NCBI GenBank assembly: GCA_021464525.1
Contig: JADRCO010000249.1
Span: 1 to 41,092, forward strand
Length of the DNA: 41,092 nt
Origin: Rhizophagus sp. LPA8_4_AMF
Lineage: Eukaryota > Glomeromycota > Glomeromycetes > Glomerales > Glomeraceae
Reading direction: 5' to 3'
Part shown: one piece after another, positions 13,051 through 24,412 of the stretch
Layout: each line of letters starts with the position of its first letter
How positions within the stretch are numbered: position 1 is the first letter of the stretch
Position numbers and translations under genes: made by a program
The notes under the pieces: model-generated
Told to the model about the DNA's origin: nothing
What the model saw: only the letters and a program-made list of their open reading frames with translations
Databases searched by the model: none

Positions 13051-16000
13051 TACGTTTTACTCTCATTCACACGCGTTAATGAGTAGTGACACATGACGTA
13101 ATGTCGTAATGACATTTACATCGGATTTCCCGCCATCACCTCGCGTTTTTCCTGAAATTAGGACATATTTATTATGTCTAATTCCTTAAAAAGTTATCGT
13201 ATTTGATGGTATATTGTACTTCTTAGATAAAAATAATAACGGTACAACATAGATAAGATACAAAGACACAATGGTTCAAAAAAAGGTAATTCCCCAAGAA
13301 ACCGGAGAGAAACGGAGAAAAATCAAGAAGAAACACAAATAGATAGTAAACCAGCCACAAAATTTAATAATAAAATGTAAAGAAAAAAAAATAAAAGAAA
13401 TTTTGATATCGGTAGATGGCGCAGCATTATCGTAATAATAATGATAATATTCTCCCATTTTCCCCACGTTTTAGATAAGCCCATAAAAGTAAATATTGTA
13501 AAAAAAAAATTTTTTTAAATTTTTTAACCCTGAACTTACTCAGAGTTCCATTGATTGTGAAACATTAAAATAAGTTAGTTACTTGCGTCATATTTTTTTA
13601 TGTAATAAACACGAGATTGGGACAAACTTCTTTTTCTTTTTGTGGCAGATCAATAAAAAAGAGATCATTCGTGATCTATTCCATTTTAAGAAACCTTCAA
13701 ATATTTATGCCATAGTAAGTATTATCGTAAAATTCAAAAAAAGAATATTTGTGAAATTAAAATATATATATTAATATTTATATATTAATATTTATACCCG
13801 TACATATATATACATAATAATATACATTAATATTACATACATAAATATATATGTATGTTTTTTTTTGTTGTAATAATAATAATAATTTATAAAATAATAA
13901 TTAATATTAATGAATTAATAATAAAATAATTTATGATTGGTGCATCAAAAATATTTCATTTTTAATATGAAGACATTCATTCTTTATCACGCTCGATCCA
14001 TTTCTTAATTTTCTTTTTTTTTCATTTTGTGCATGTATAAATTCTGTTTTATTTATTTAAATGAAATCATTATTAACCTAATTTGAATCATTTTTAAACT
14101 TTATTATAATTTGTACAAAGTTTTAAATTTGGACATTCCCCGATAATTTGATCTCGTGACCCTGAAATTACTCCGCAAAAATTTACTATTCCTATAATAA
14201 AGTTTTCTAGCATATGTTCACGTGATAACTAGTAGATCGCGTTGAAAAAGCGTTAAAGCCGGAAACATTTCCTTAAATGATGTACAATTGATGACTTACC
14301 CCTTAATTCCTGAACAATGTATTCGGAAATTTGAGTTTGAATTATTATATAATTAAAAATCGGTATCACGTAATTGAATTCTTTCTTTCTAATCATGTTT
14401 TAATTAGCTTATGTTACGATTTATTGACGATTTTGTAATATACTACAAGATAGTTCAATTCAGCTGACCTTTACTACTTATTCTGTATGAAAATCAAAAA
14501 CATTTAAAGCAATCGGCATAAAAAATTTAATAAACATAGTACTTTGGTATTATTCCCGTAAAAAGCATCTATTGTGAAATTTCAGGGGTCCTATACAGAA
14601 GAAAGTATTCTATTATATGCTCATAGTTATATAATACCGGAGTATTATCTGTTATACGGTTAACAGCTTCAAAGTATTAATCAGCGGAGTTTAGACCCTC
14701 AACCATAATGTGATAATCGATCAGTACGATGAATGTTTACTCCCTTCACATGAATGAATATCAAGCATTTACCATTTTTACTTACCTTCAATGAATATTA
14801 AATCGCGTCACCCAGTTCATTTGACCGTAGTGTGATATATTATCCTAACCTCAAAAGGTTAAATAATTTGTCGATCCATAAAAAAGCTAATGCCGGCGTA
14901 AAGTGAGCGATAGGCGAAATAAGGAACGATGTAAATTTTGTTATACCCATAATTAAATCCGAAATCATACGACTTACTACGACATGGAAATTTTCGCCTT
15001 CGAATTTCGCCCCATTTCGCCCAATTTTGCCGTATCAAATTAAATTTTTTTTTTTTACCATTGCGAATCTAGTAATGATGATCGTTTTTACTACTTTTAT
15101 TTTAAACTTTCTCTCTCATGTTATTTTTTTTTGCAAGGTAGTGCAATTCATGAGTTTATTAATTATAAGAATTACAGAAGTATCTGTTATTTATACAACT
15201 AATTGATTAAAACTCTGAACCAGTCCCCCATCCATAAGATTGCTCCTGTGCCCTACCATCTCCATATGAAATTCACCTATATCCTTCTATAGTAGCTATT
15301 GAATTATATAGGATCATTATCTCTCTCATGTTATTATTTTACACTATATCAAAAATTGCATCGCATATTTTGTATTTGGTTATTTTACCCGAGGTTTAAA
15401 ATCAACTAGCCATTATTTTTCGAAAACAACTCATATAAAAATTAAAAATAAAGTTTTGTAACTATGAAATAAATGGTATATCACAGATAAGTTATCATTA
15501 AAGGTATTATTAATCAGCTTAATATTGTAATATTTAGCAAATTTTAATATTATATATGAATTATTGGTGACAAATCTCCCTTCTTTTGTTCTATAAATAT
15601 TATATCAAAGTTTCTTCCAGAAGACATTAAAGGGTTTACGGTTGAAATAGCCGAACATTATATATATGATATAAGATCATGTGATCAATTATTTCACGTG
15701 ACTTTCACTTTAAATGAAAAGTTGTGTATTATCAATTTATTGGATAGGGATGTTAAAGTATCATCCAACCCGCTTTGATAACTGACTGATACTTAAAATT
15801 ATACTTTATATATATAAGAATAAAAATAAATTCAATATTCAATAAAATAAATAAATTGTTTTTTTTTTATTATAATTACCAATTAATTTGTCTAATTAAA
15901 TATTTATATAAATTATTCAATAATAATATTAATAGTTTAATAAAATAATACAATTTTAAAATTAATCAATACTGTTAAAGACTATGTGGCTTTTACTAAG

Positions 16001-17290
16001 TGATAAGCAATGCAAATCTAGTACATAATTATATAGATAAATATTCCACTGACAAATCACATTTAATTGGTTATTAATAACAGGATGGATGGCTGGTAGA
16101 TATTATATATAAATTTTCTTTATATTTCAAATGTTATATAATAATAGATTATCAATATCTATTTATTATATTAAATAATTTGTAAATAAATAATGAATTA
16201 ATTAATTTTATCAAAGTATCAAACAATTTATTACCAACATTAAATAACTTATGAAAATGAATTACAATTTATAACAATATAAATTGTTCTTCTTGCTACA
16301 GCGAGAATAAAAGTTTATTGCATATAATAATTTGTAGTAGCCATGAAGACAGATTCCAAATAATTGAAAAAGAGGTCACAAAAAAAATTTCTAATTATTT
16401 AGCAAAATTGAAAATTAAGAAACCATCTTATATGAAAGAAAAATTGAAGCAACTATTTTTAAATACAAAGATGCTGCTTTTCCATTACTTAAACATAGAA
16501 ATCGTTTAAATCTAACCAAAGGTTTAGTTTTAAATACCATTATTAATAATTTACATAAGTTTATTTCAAAAAAATCAACAAGTAATATCATTTGAAAGAT
16601 AATTAAAACCTTTTATAAGGGGTTTAAGAAATATATATGAAACCCCAGATGTGAACAACTAATTGCCATTAAATAATAATATCAAATTATAAAAATGATG
16701 AAAATGACCTTTAATTGATCCTTAACTAATAACCTTAATAATAATACTGCAAGAATAACAGATCATAGATAAGTGTAACTCTAAAAATTTATTGCAAACA
16801 TATGGAGCATTGTAAGACCTATCATACTAATTTTCTTACCAAGGGCTCTAAATAAGCTTGAAAATCAGTTAATATCCATATAAGGGTTATTATAATATTA
16901 TAGAAAATACTAATTAATTGTAGTGTAACAGGTCCTTTAGCTACTTTTTACAGATTGCAAGGATGTATTATTTAAGAAAATCCATTTTATCATATGATTT
17001 ACCTGTGCAAATAAATAAGCTAATTAATAGTGCATATATGGAAATAATAGAATCCAATTGGACAATTAATGATTTACAAATTTCTTATATTTTTATAGAG
17101 TAATTTTTATTTTTACTTCATATTTTAGATTACTATTTTTGTATTAACAAATTTGCAAATATGCTGCAAAAACAAAAAATAAGATAATTTGTAGGTAATG
17201 AAAAAAATTAATCAATATATAATAATAATATAATATTATAAAATAATTAACTAAAATAATGTTTATATAATATAGTAATTTAAAGACCAT

Positions 17291-17374
17291 GGCTGACCTA
17301 GCTCAGTAATAGGTCTTTGAGTCCCCTTATGAATCCTAATTATAGTAAGAACGTAAGTTCAATTCTGGTTTCCA
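17291..17374 (+). repeat. tRNA-like relic, possibly a SINE head
   Basis: The sequence has an A-box-like TAGCTCAGTAATAGG (17299-17313) and a B-box-like AGTTCAATTCT (17356-17366) at tRNA-like spacing. It begins GGCTGACC and ends near TTTCCAC, so the acceptor stem does not pair well and no intact cloverleaf can be drawn. This fits a tRNA pseudogene or the head of a tRNA-derived SINE. It ends about 30 bases before the left end of a non-autonomous transposon copy. Confidence 0.4.
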
Positions 17375-17404
17375 CTGAAAATTAAAAAGAATATTACTGC
17401 GTGA

Positions 17405-18150
17405 TAAAGCTCTGCATGAGCCAAACTAAAACCTGGCTCAATTTGGCTTAACAAAAATTATGCCAGTTCAAGCTGTAATAAGCCAAGCCAAAAAAATATT
17501 GGCTCAACCTGTTCGAGCTAAGTTAATAAGTCAGGGAAAATTCAGGCTCAAGCTGAGCTAAACTTAAACTGGCTTGAGCTGGCTCAAGTTTTACACATTC
17601 CTATAAAAAAATAAAAAAAAGAATATTAATAATGTTCTTGTATATAAAATTTTTTAAAAAAAACCCTTTTCCCTTCTCAATTACCTTCAAGTTCGTGCTG
17701 AAAGGTATGTCCTTACAAAATAATAAAAAAGAACGTTAATAATGTTCTTGTATATAAAATATTAAAAAAAGGTATCTCACTTTTGAAATTACCTCTGGAA
17801 GCTGCAAAATAATAAAAAAAAATGGTAAAATGTTTTAAACGTTTTTTTTTAAAAAATTATCAGTAAATTAGATTAGTAAATTATATGGCCAGTACTAAAA
17901 CTGCAGTTATATATCATAATAACGTAACTGATAAACCAAAGTTTTATTTAATTTTTTTTAAAAATAATTATGAATTATTAAGCCAGTTCGTGAGTCAGCT
18001 TGAGTTTTTTTTAGAGTTGAGCCAATAATTGGCTCAAGTTTTTTTTAAGTCAGCTCACAAGCCATCAAGCTTTTTTTAATATGGCTCAGCCCAGCTTAGC
18101 TTAAAAAGCTCAAACTAGCTTATAGCTAGCTCAGCTTATGTGAAACTTTA
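17405..18150 (+). mobile_element. GAGCC-rich non-autonomous hAT-like element, copy 1
   Basis: The left end is TAAAGCTCTGCATGAGCC and the right end is AACTTTA. Both outer arms (about 200 bases left, 170 bases right) are packed with short GAGCC/GGCTC and AGCT motifs that could fold against each other. The centre is AT-rich and holds two units of the family minisatellite (about 17605-17785), each with a GAACGTT-type palindrome. The flanks CTGCGTGA and TTGTATGA agree at 5 of 8 positions, and all three differences are transitions, so they look like a decayed 8-bp target duplication. No coding capacity is present. An 8-bp duplication points to the hAT superfamily; the TAAAG start recalls Tam3-like ends. 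Confidence 0.75.
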
Positions 18151-18308
18151 TTGTATGAGTACAAACTATGTACCTTAAAAATCAATTATCAGATCATTAT
18201 ACTGAGTACTTAGGGTTGTTTACTATATCAATGTGATATGTAAGTGATCTTCAGTCTAGAGAATCTTAAAGAGTAATTTCAGATGCAACTTAGCAGGCCA
18301 ATATATAT

Positions 18309-19636
18309 TAAAGCTCCGCATGAATCAAGCTGGCTCACGAGCTGGATTAAGCTTTTCAAGCCAAGCTGGGCTGAGCCATATTAAAAAAAGCTTGATGGCT
18401 TGCAAGCTGGCTTGAAAAAGGTTCAAGCCAGTTATTGGCTTAGTTCGAAAAGCTCAAAAAGCTCGAGCTATGAAGTAGTTTAACTCAGAAGGCTTGAGCT
18501 GGCTCGCAAGCCAGCTCAGTGATTCATAATTACTTTAAAAAAAATAAATAAATAAAATTCAGTTTATCAGTTACACTGTTACGATATGTAACTGCAATTT
18601 TGGTACTGGTCATATGACTTATCAATCTAATTTATTAGTTATTTTTTTAAAATAAATGTTAAAAATATTTTAACGTTTTTTTATTATTTTGTGGCTCTCG
18701 AAGGTAATTTCAAAAGGGAGATACCTTTTTTAATATTTTATATACAAGAATGTTATTAACATTCTTTTTTTAATTATTTTGTAAGGAATGCACCTTTTGA
18801 CACGAACCTGGAGGTATTTGAGGAAGAGAGAGGGTTTTTTTTAAGTATTTTATATACAAGAATATTATTAATATTCTTTTTTTTATTATTTTGTAGGGAT
18901 GTACCTTTCAGCACAAACCTGAAGGTATTTGAGGAAGGGAGAGGATTTTTTTTAAATATATAACAAAAACATTATTAATATTCTTTTTTTTATTATTTTG
19001 TAAGGACGCACCTTTCGGTATGAACCTGGAGGTAATTGAGGAGGGGGAAGAGTTTTTTTTTTAATTTTATATACAAGAACATTATTAATGTTCTTTTTTT
19101 TATTATTTTGTAAGGACGTACCTTTCAGCACGAACCTGAAGGTATTTAAGGAAAGGAGAGGGTTTTTTTTAAATATTTATACACAAGAACGTTATTAACA
19201 TTCTTTTTTTTATTATTTTATAGGGACGCATCTTTTGGCACGAACCTGGAGGTAATTGAGGAGGGGGAGGATTTTTTTTGAATTTCATATACAAGAACGT
19301 TATTAACGTTCTTTTTTTTATTATTTTGTAGGGACACACCTTTTGGCACAAACCTAGAGGTATTTGAAGGTTTTTTTTTAATATTTTATATACAAGAATG
19401 TTATTAACGTTCTTTTTTTTATTTTTTTTATAGGAATGTGTAAAGCTCGAGCCAGCTAGAGCCAGCTTAAGTCCAGCTCAGCTCGAGCCTAGATTTTTCT
19501 TAGCTTGACTCAGCTCAAATAGGTTGAGCTAATATTTTTTTGGCTCAGCTTATAATGGCTTGAGCCAGCATAATTTTTTTCAAGCCAAGCTGAACTAAGC
19601 TTTAGCTCAGCTCAACCTGGCTCATGCAGAGCTTTA
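18309..19636 (-). mobile_element. GAGCC-rich non-autonomous hAT-like element, copy 2, expanded
   Basis: This is the longest copy (1328 bp), inverted relative to copies 1 and 3. Its right end GGCTCATGCAGAGCTTTA is the exact reverse complement of the 18-base left end of copy 1, which fixes the terminal sequence. Flanks ATATATAT and ATGTATGT agree at 6 of 8 positions, with two transitions. The arms are the same GAGCC/GGCTC-rich sequence, and the extra length comes almost wholly from about seven minisatellite units in the middle. Confidence 0.8.
18725..19436. repeat. Minisatellite of about 101-112 bp units, about seven copies
   Basis: Each unit contains ATATACAAGAA, a near-palindromic core of the type GAACGTTATTAACGTTC, a T-rich tract, TTATTTTGTAGGGA and then a block reading roughly CACCTTTTGGCACGAACCT followed by a purine-rich end. 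Cores recur near 18741, 18849, 18960, 19069, 19181, 19287 and 19387. The homologous block has two units in copy 1 and three in copy 3, so unit number varies between copies of the element. Minus-strand open frames in this block are by-products of the repeat. Confidence 0.85.
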
Positions 19637-19644
19637 ATGTATGT

Positions 19645-20314
19645 TTTCTGGTAAATTTTTCTAAACAGTCAAAAGATTAGGATCAATAGTAGACTATAGT
19701 ATGTCATCAATGCATGACCTTTACGGTACCTGATATTGCATTGCCTTTAGATACCATGTGATTGAGTGTGGGTGTGATGTTAAAGGTGGGAAGAAAGTCC
19801 TGGTGTGTTTGACATACCTTAGGTGATATTTACGAAAGTTAAGTTTTTAATAATACTGAGCTGGATATAAAGTGATGATGCATTGTAGATACTGGTACCC
19901 TCTACTCTGCATTATAAAGGATGAGTCAGAATATAATATAGCACTATAGCTTATAGGAGGACCCTAAATAATAATACAACTCACAAATAAACTTTAAATA
20001 CCAAAGTAAAAATACATTTTATGATATAACTCTATCAATATTGAAGCTAGAAATGCGATTTTATTATTATTAAAATTTTCTCATTAAGACAAATTCAATG
20101 ATATAAAGATCATTAAAATTAAATCATTAGTTGTGTTAAAAATAGGAGGTATATAGAATAACGAAATTTTGAAAATACTCCTGTAATATGCAACTTTTGA
20201 AAAATTTTAATATAAACTCTAAGTAAACTCAAATGTGAGTTATATTAGTACTATTCAGGGTCCTCTTATAGGGGGGATCTAATGTGTAAACTGGTAAAAT
20301 CTGAAGCTACCTTA
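19645..20314. other. Unassigned stretch between element copy 2 and a decayed gene
   Basis: I find no open frame with family support, no terminal repeats and no RNA-like fold here. It may hold further 3' parts of the decayed gene that starts at 21731 on the minus strand. Confidence 0.4.
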
Positions 20315-21731
20315 TCATACTATACAGATAATAAGCATCTTATATCCATGGATCTTTCTTAACCAATTTACAAGGATCCAATACATTTTAGCATCATATG
20401 TACTTTCCCTTGGAACTTTAATATAATACTTAAAATTCATATACAAATGATTGAAACTTTTATATGAGCAGAAGGATTCTAGTGCTATTATACTTTGGTT
20501 GAAATCATGTACTGCGGTCTTTAAAATCTTTAAAATGTCTACAGATTCATTATTCTGAAATGAAATATCTGTAGAAATATCTAATACTTTACTGATACTT
20601 CATTTTTTAGTGATAGGAGTGGAAAGAACTAATGAATCTGATTTTGGAGAGACCGGCTTCTTTACCACCTCTTCTTGTAAGTTAAAAATATTAGCTAAAG
20701 GCTTGCGACCTTTTTTTTCATTGATCTATATAAAAAATAGATAGAATAGATCTCCTTAGTAGTAAGTATCATCATTGGAGATAATAAAATAAAAAAATAA
20801 TATTTTTAAATAGTGATATCAGAAATAACAACCATATGATTCTAAAGGACTCATTCAGAACACAGAATATTATTCAGTATACTTTTATCAAAAGGAAGAT
20901 ATATAACCGAATCTTCTTTCAGAAATAATAGACTTTTGTTAAAAAATATTGCTAAATAATCTCACAATATCTAATAGAATAAATATACTAAAGCACTGCA
21001 ATAGCCAAGGACTTATATATCTCCAAGCGAAAGCTTTTGTGCTTAATATATTACAGTCAACCCTTTATATAACAAACTCTACTACCCTAGGTTCTGGACT
21101 TCAACTTCGCTATAAGGCTATAGTGAAGATTTTAAGCAATTTGATTGGTTACTTCGCTATAATGAGGGTAAATTAATTATAAGTGTACTTAAAATTCACT
21201 ATATCGAGAGTCGCTATATAGAAGGTTGACTGTATATTTAAAAAATGCATGTTTAGACATGTGAAATAGAAAATACATATCTTTTTATTAAGTAAGAGAT
21301 TTCTAACAACTTTGAGAATCTTCTGCGAGGTATTTAAATCATTACAGAAAATATATAATATATTGTAAAAAATTGTATATGCATCATTTCTTTCAGTAAA
21401 TCCAAATATATTAGTTGATCAAGATACAAAATGCTGGATAGACCAAATACTGTACAGAAAGAGCTAAAAGTATTCAATTTTGCCTTTTTTGAAAGCGCTT
21501 GTTCCTTCTTTTAATATCTTAGTTTGTTTTACAAGTTCCACTTTATACTATCCTTTATGAACTTTTTTTGGTCATGTCTGGAAAGATTTGACCATCTATT
21601 TTCTGCTTACGAAAGATCTTAAAATCGTCTTTATCAAAATTTATGTCCAGGTCATGTAAGAAAATAATGAGAGTTTTGATATCCCAGTTTTTGACCAAAG
21701 AAAAGTAGTTTGAAGTTGTAGAAGTAGTCAT
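20315..21731 (-). pseudogene. Decayed gene with a SAM-like N-terminal segment
   Basis: A minus-strand start at 21731 opens a 58-residue frame (to 21555) with NYFSLVKNWDIKTLIIFL and a KIDGQIF segment, resembling the SAM-like N-terminus of a large Rhizophagus family. The match is from memory and weak. Downstream, an AG acceptor at 20734-20735 leads into a frame running 20733-20315, which begins INEKKGRKPLANIFN, is rich in coding-like residues and is crossed by one TGA at 20600-20602. Between them lie coding-like but broken stretches and an inserted pogo-like MITE (21054-21232). I read it as a host gene lost by mutation and insertion. It could be a live gene with more introns than I can place, but the TGA argues against that. 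Confidence 0.4.
21054..21232 (-). mobile_element. Pogo/Tc1-mariner-like MITE, copy A
   Basis: A 179-bp element with ends CAGTCAACC and GGTTGACTG, flanked on both sides by TA (21052-21053 and 21233-21234), as expected for Tc1/mariner-type transposition. The interior has GCTATA/TATAGC motifs inside the longer terminal repeats and no coding capacity. It is highly similar to the reverse complement of copy B, differing by scattered substitutions and small indels. Confidence 0.85.
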
Positions 21732-21779
21732 AATTTATTAGCTATTAGAAGAAAAGAACAGAAAAATAAAAAATATGTA

Positions 21780-21942
21780 CAGTCAACCCTTGATATAGCG
21801 AACCCTTGATATAGTAAATTTAAAATACACTTATAATTAATTTAGCCTCGTTATAATGAAGTAGCCAATCAAATTGCTTAAAATCTTCACTATAACTCTA
21901 TAGCGAAATTGAAGTAGGGTTCATTATATCAAGGGTTGACTG
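21780..21942 (+). mobile_element. Pogo/Tc1-mariner-like MITE, copy B
   Basis: A 163-bp element with ends CAGTCAACCCTTGATATAG and CTATATCAAGGG-type sequence closing in GGTTGACTG, flanked by TA (21778-21779 and 21943-21944). It is in opposite orientation to copy A and lies 49 bases upstream of the start codon of the decayed SAM-like gene. Its ends match each other better than those of copy A, so it may be the younger insertion. Confidence 0.85.
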
Positions 21943-22276
21943 TATATTAAACTTACCTTCTATGATTTATGGCCTTTTTATAAATAAAAAGAGATGTGCT
22001 AGAGTTTATTTTTTAGTAAGAAGTACATATATTTATGTTTTGTAATAATGCAAGTATCACAAATTGGCATATTGCTATTTTAGTGTAATTAGCATTACGT
22101 TACTCAAAAGGTAATCTAAAATAGGCAAATTATAATCTTTATTCTACATAAACTTGCAGGTGGTACATTTTATTAGATGGATCAAAAATTTATGTCGCAT
22201 ATATATTGTGGCTGAACAATATATTATTTTATTAAGACAATATTCAGGGTCTGGGTTAAGAACTGATTTGGAAAAT

Positions 22277-22880
22277 TCAGCGTACAAATTTACAATTATT
22301 ATCCATATCTAACAAATCTATAATAGTCATATTATACAGCTGGATAAAAGCTGAGAACTTTAAATTATTAGCTATAGAGTTACATAGTACATTTAGCTCT
22401 TTACATTTATATTTCTTATATTCTGAAATTCTGACAAAATTTTTGTGAAGTGCCTTATAGCCAAAATTGTATTTTTTATCAATATGGTAATATTTGGGAT
22501 TTTGTAGCCATTTTAATATATCAGTCCATTTTACTTTCCATATCGAACCTCTAATGACTATATAACCTTGCTAATATAATAATTTCAAAGAGAGTATGGA
22601 TGTTATATTTATTAATCTCAAATGTACTAGACTTCTTTTTCTGATATCAACTCCAAATTATTTGATCTAAAACTCCAATATTCGCGAATAAGAATTCCTT
22701 TAAAAACTTCATATCGTCAGAAGTACCATCATTTCTCACCACTTCCCAAACTTGTTTTGCCAATAATTTGGATTTCTTCTTGTAATTCCTATAAGTTTGC
22801 TGGAAAACTGTTGCATAGAAATTTTCAAAGCTATAATAATAGTAGTATTTAAGAATCAAGAATCCCCAAGATCGCCTCAT
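22277..22880 (-). pseudogene. Unrecognised gene remnant, two coding-like segments
   Basis: Two minus-strand frames look coding. One is a 77-residue frame at 22880-22647 starting MRRSWGFLILKYYYYY and containing KKKSKLLAKQVWEVV. The other is a 97-codon frame at 22570-22277 with WKVKWTDILKWLQNPKYYH, preceded directly by an ATATTAG acceptor-like site. Between them I find no convincing donor. I do not recognise the family; a degenerate HMG-box-like reading of the first segment crossed my mind but is too weak to assert. It may be a relic or part of a multi-exon gene. Confidence 0.3.
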
Positions 22881-23474
22881 TGATCTTTTTGAACTTCTTG
22901 AAAAATACTTTATTAAAATAATTATAAATTAGAGGATTTAATCTAGAATAGGCAAATCATATTTTTTATCTAGCAGGTAATACATTTCACAATTTTACCA
23001 GATGATTTGCATGCAGATTATATAGTGCAAAAAATAAAGAATATTATATATTGCACCTTTGGCTAAATGATATTAATCTTTGATTGAAAGCAATAGTTTA
23101 TAATTAATAAATTTCTTGGAATCAGTTAGTTAAACAAACATGATTTTTGTTCTATCTCTTAATCTGATTAAGATGATTTACAAATAGTAGTAAGTTATTT
23201 TATCTTGTATATTGAGATAAGATAAATATTTTGCTTGTAATCCCTTTGAGATCTAATGATTGATAAGAAGTTGGTAAATCATTTCTTGCCTGATAGGTGA
23301 AATATAGGCTGGCTTGAAATTTGAAGCACCTAGTATAGTATTTTTTGCTACAGTTGCTTTATAATTTAGATTGTGCTGTTTCATATAACTTTTCATACAT
23401 TGTAATATATTTATTCTTAGAAAAGATTCTTGAGTTTTCTTCTAGTATTTTCCTAAAAGAACCACAAATATGAG
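22881..23474. other. Unassigned AT-rich stretch
   Basis: No gene, terminal repeats or RNA-like structure is visible between the coding-like remnant and the target duplication of element copy 3. Confidence 0.4.
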
Positions 23475-23482
23475 AGCATCAC

Positions 23483-24358
23483 TAAAGTTCTGCATGAGCT
23501 AGATTGAGCCAAGCCAAAGCCTGGCTCAGCTTGGCTTAAAAAAAAATATGCTAGTTCGAGCTGTAGTGAGCTAAACCAAAAAATATTGGCTTAACCTATT
23601 CGAGTCGAACTAAGCCAGAAAAAATCCAGGCTCGAGTCAAGTTGGACTTGAGCTGGCTCAAACTGGTTTAAGGTTTATACATTTTTACAAAAAAATAAAA
23701 AAAGAACGTTAATAACGTTCTTGTATATAAAATATTAAAAAATCCCTCTCTCTCCTCCTCAATTACCTTTAGGTTTGTGCCAAAAGGTGTGTCCCTAAAA
23801 TAATAAAAAAAAGAACGTTAATAACGTTCTTGTATATAAAATATTAAAAAAATCCTCTCAAATACCTCTGGGTTTGTGTTAAAGGGTACGTCCCTACAAA
23901 ATAATAAAAAAAAGAATATTAATAACGTTCTTGTTTATAAAATATTAAAAAAAATGTTTCCCTTTTGAAATTACCTCTGAGAGCTACAAAATAATAAAAA
24001 AACATTAAAATGTTTTAAATGTTTTTTTTAAAAAAAATTATCAGTAAATCAGATCAGTAAGTTATATAACCAGTATCAAAACTGCAGTTATGTACTAGCG
24101 TAATCAATAAACTGAAGTTTTATTACATTTTTTTTAAAAAAAATTATTATGAATCACTGAGCCAGCTTGCATGCTGACTCGAGCTTTCTGAGCTGAGCCA
24201 CTTCATGACTCAAGCTTTTCAAGCTGAGCCAATAATTGGCTTAAGCCTTTTTCAAGCTGGTTCGCAAGTCATTAAGCTTTTTTTAATATGGCTCAGCTCA
24301 GCTTGGCTTAAAAAACTCAAGCTAGCTTGCGAGTTGGCTTGGCTTATGTGGAGCTTTA
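23483..24358 (+). mobile_element. GAGCC-rich non-autonomous hAT-like element, copy 3
   Basis: This 876-bp copy begins TAAAGTTCTGCATGAGC and ends GTGGAGCTTTA. It is flanked by a perfect 8-bp target duplication AGCATCAC (23475-23482 and 24359-24366), the best evidence that the family moves by hAT-type transposition and that this copy is the youngest of the three. Outer arms are GAGCC/GGCTC-rich; the middle holds three minisatellite units (about 23690-23950). It has no coding capacity. The intact hAT transposon begins only 46 bases after its right target duplication, but the terminal sequences differ. Confidence 0.88.
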
Positions 24359-24412
24359 AGCATCACATTTCTGGTATTTTGTAATCATATCTTTCTATTA
24401 AAGGGCCTAATG

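Larger units (their letters stand above)
9962..17290. other. Long intergenic region; GLT1 promoter side then no recognisable gene
   Basis: The first kilobase upstream of GLT1 is made of poly-A/T runs, a G-rich stretch near 10041 and (TA)n at about 10068-10095; I cannot assign a TATA box in that background. Further on, open frames such as those near 11215-11475, 12577-12768, 12900-13115 and 13276-13467 lack family resemblance, codon bias or splice partners, and I do not call them genes. Small structure includes a perfect two-unit 16-bp repeat at 13019-13050 and a TTTCGCC-rich patch near 14992-15030. Between 16440 and 17101 some plus-strand stretches look weakly coding (for example an open frame ending in the stop at 17101). 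They could be relics of a LINE or a gene, but I cannot name a family. Confidence 0.5.

Noticed and set aside
16318-17101. Possible LINE remnant
   Set aside because: Some frames look weakly coding, but I could find no reverse transcriptase or endonuclease motif, so I did not name it.
19169-19351. Minus-strand frame with repeated CQK-PYKIIKKR segments
   Set aside because: It is produced by two adjacent minisatellite units of the transposon and has no independent support.
20949-21176. 75-residue plus-strand frame
   Set aside because: More than half of it lies in MITE copy A and the rest in AT-rich flank; no family pattern.
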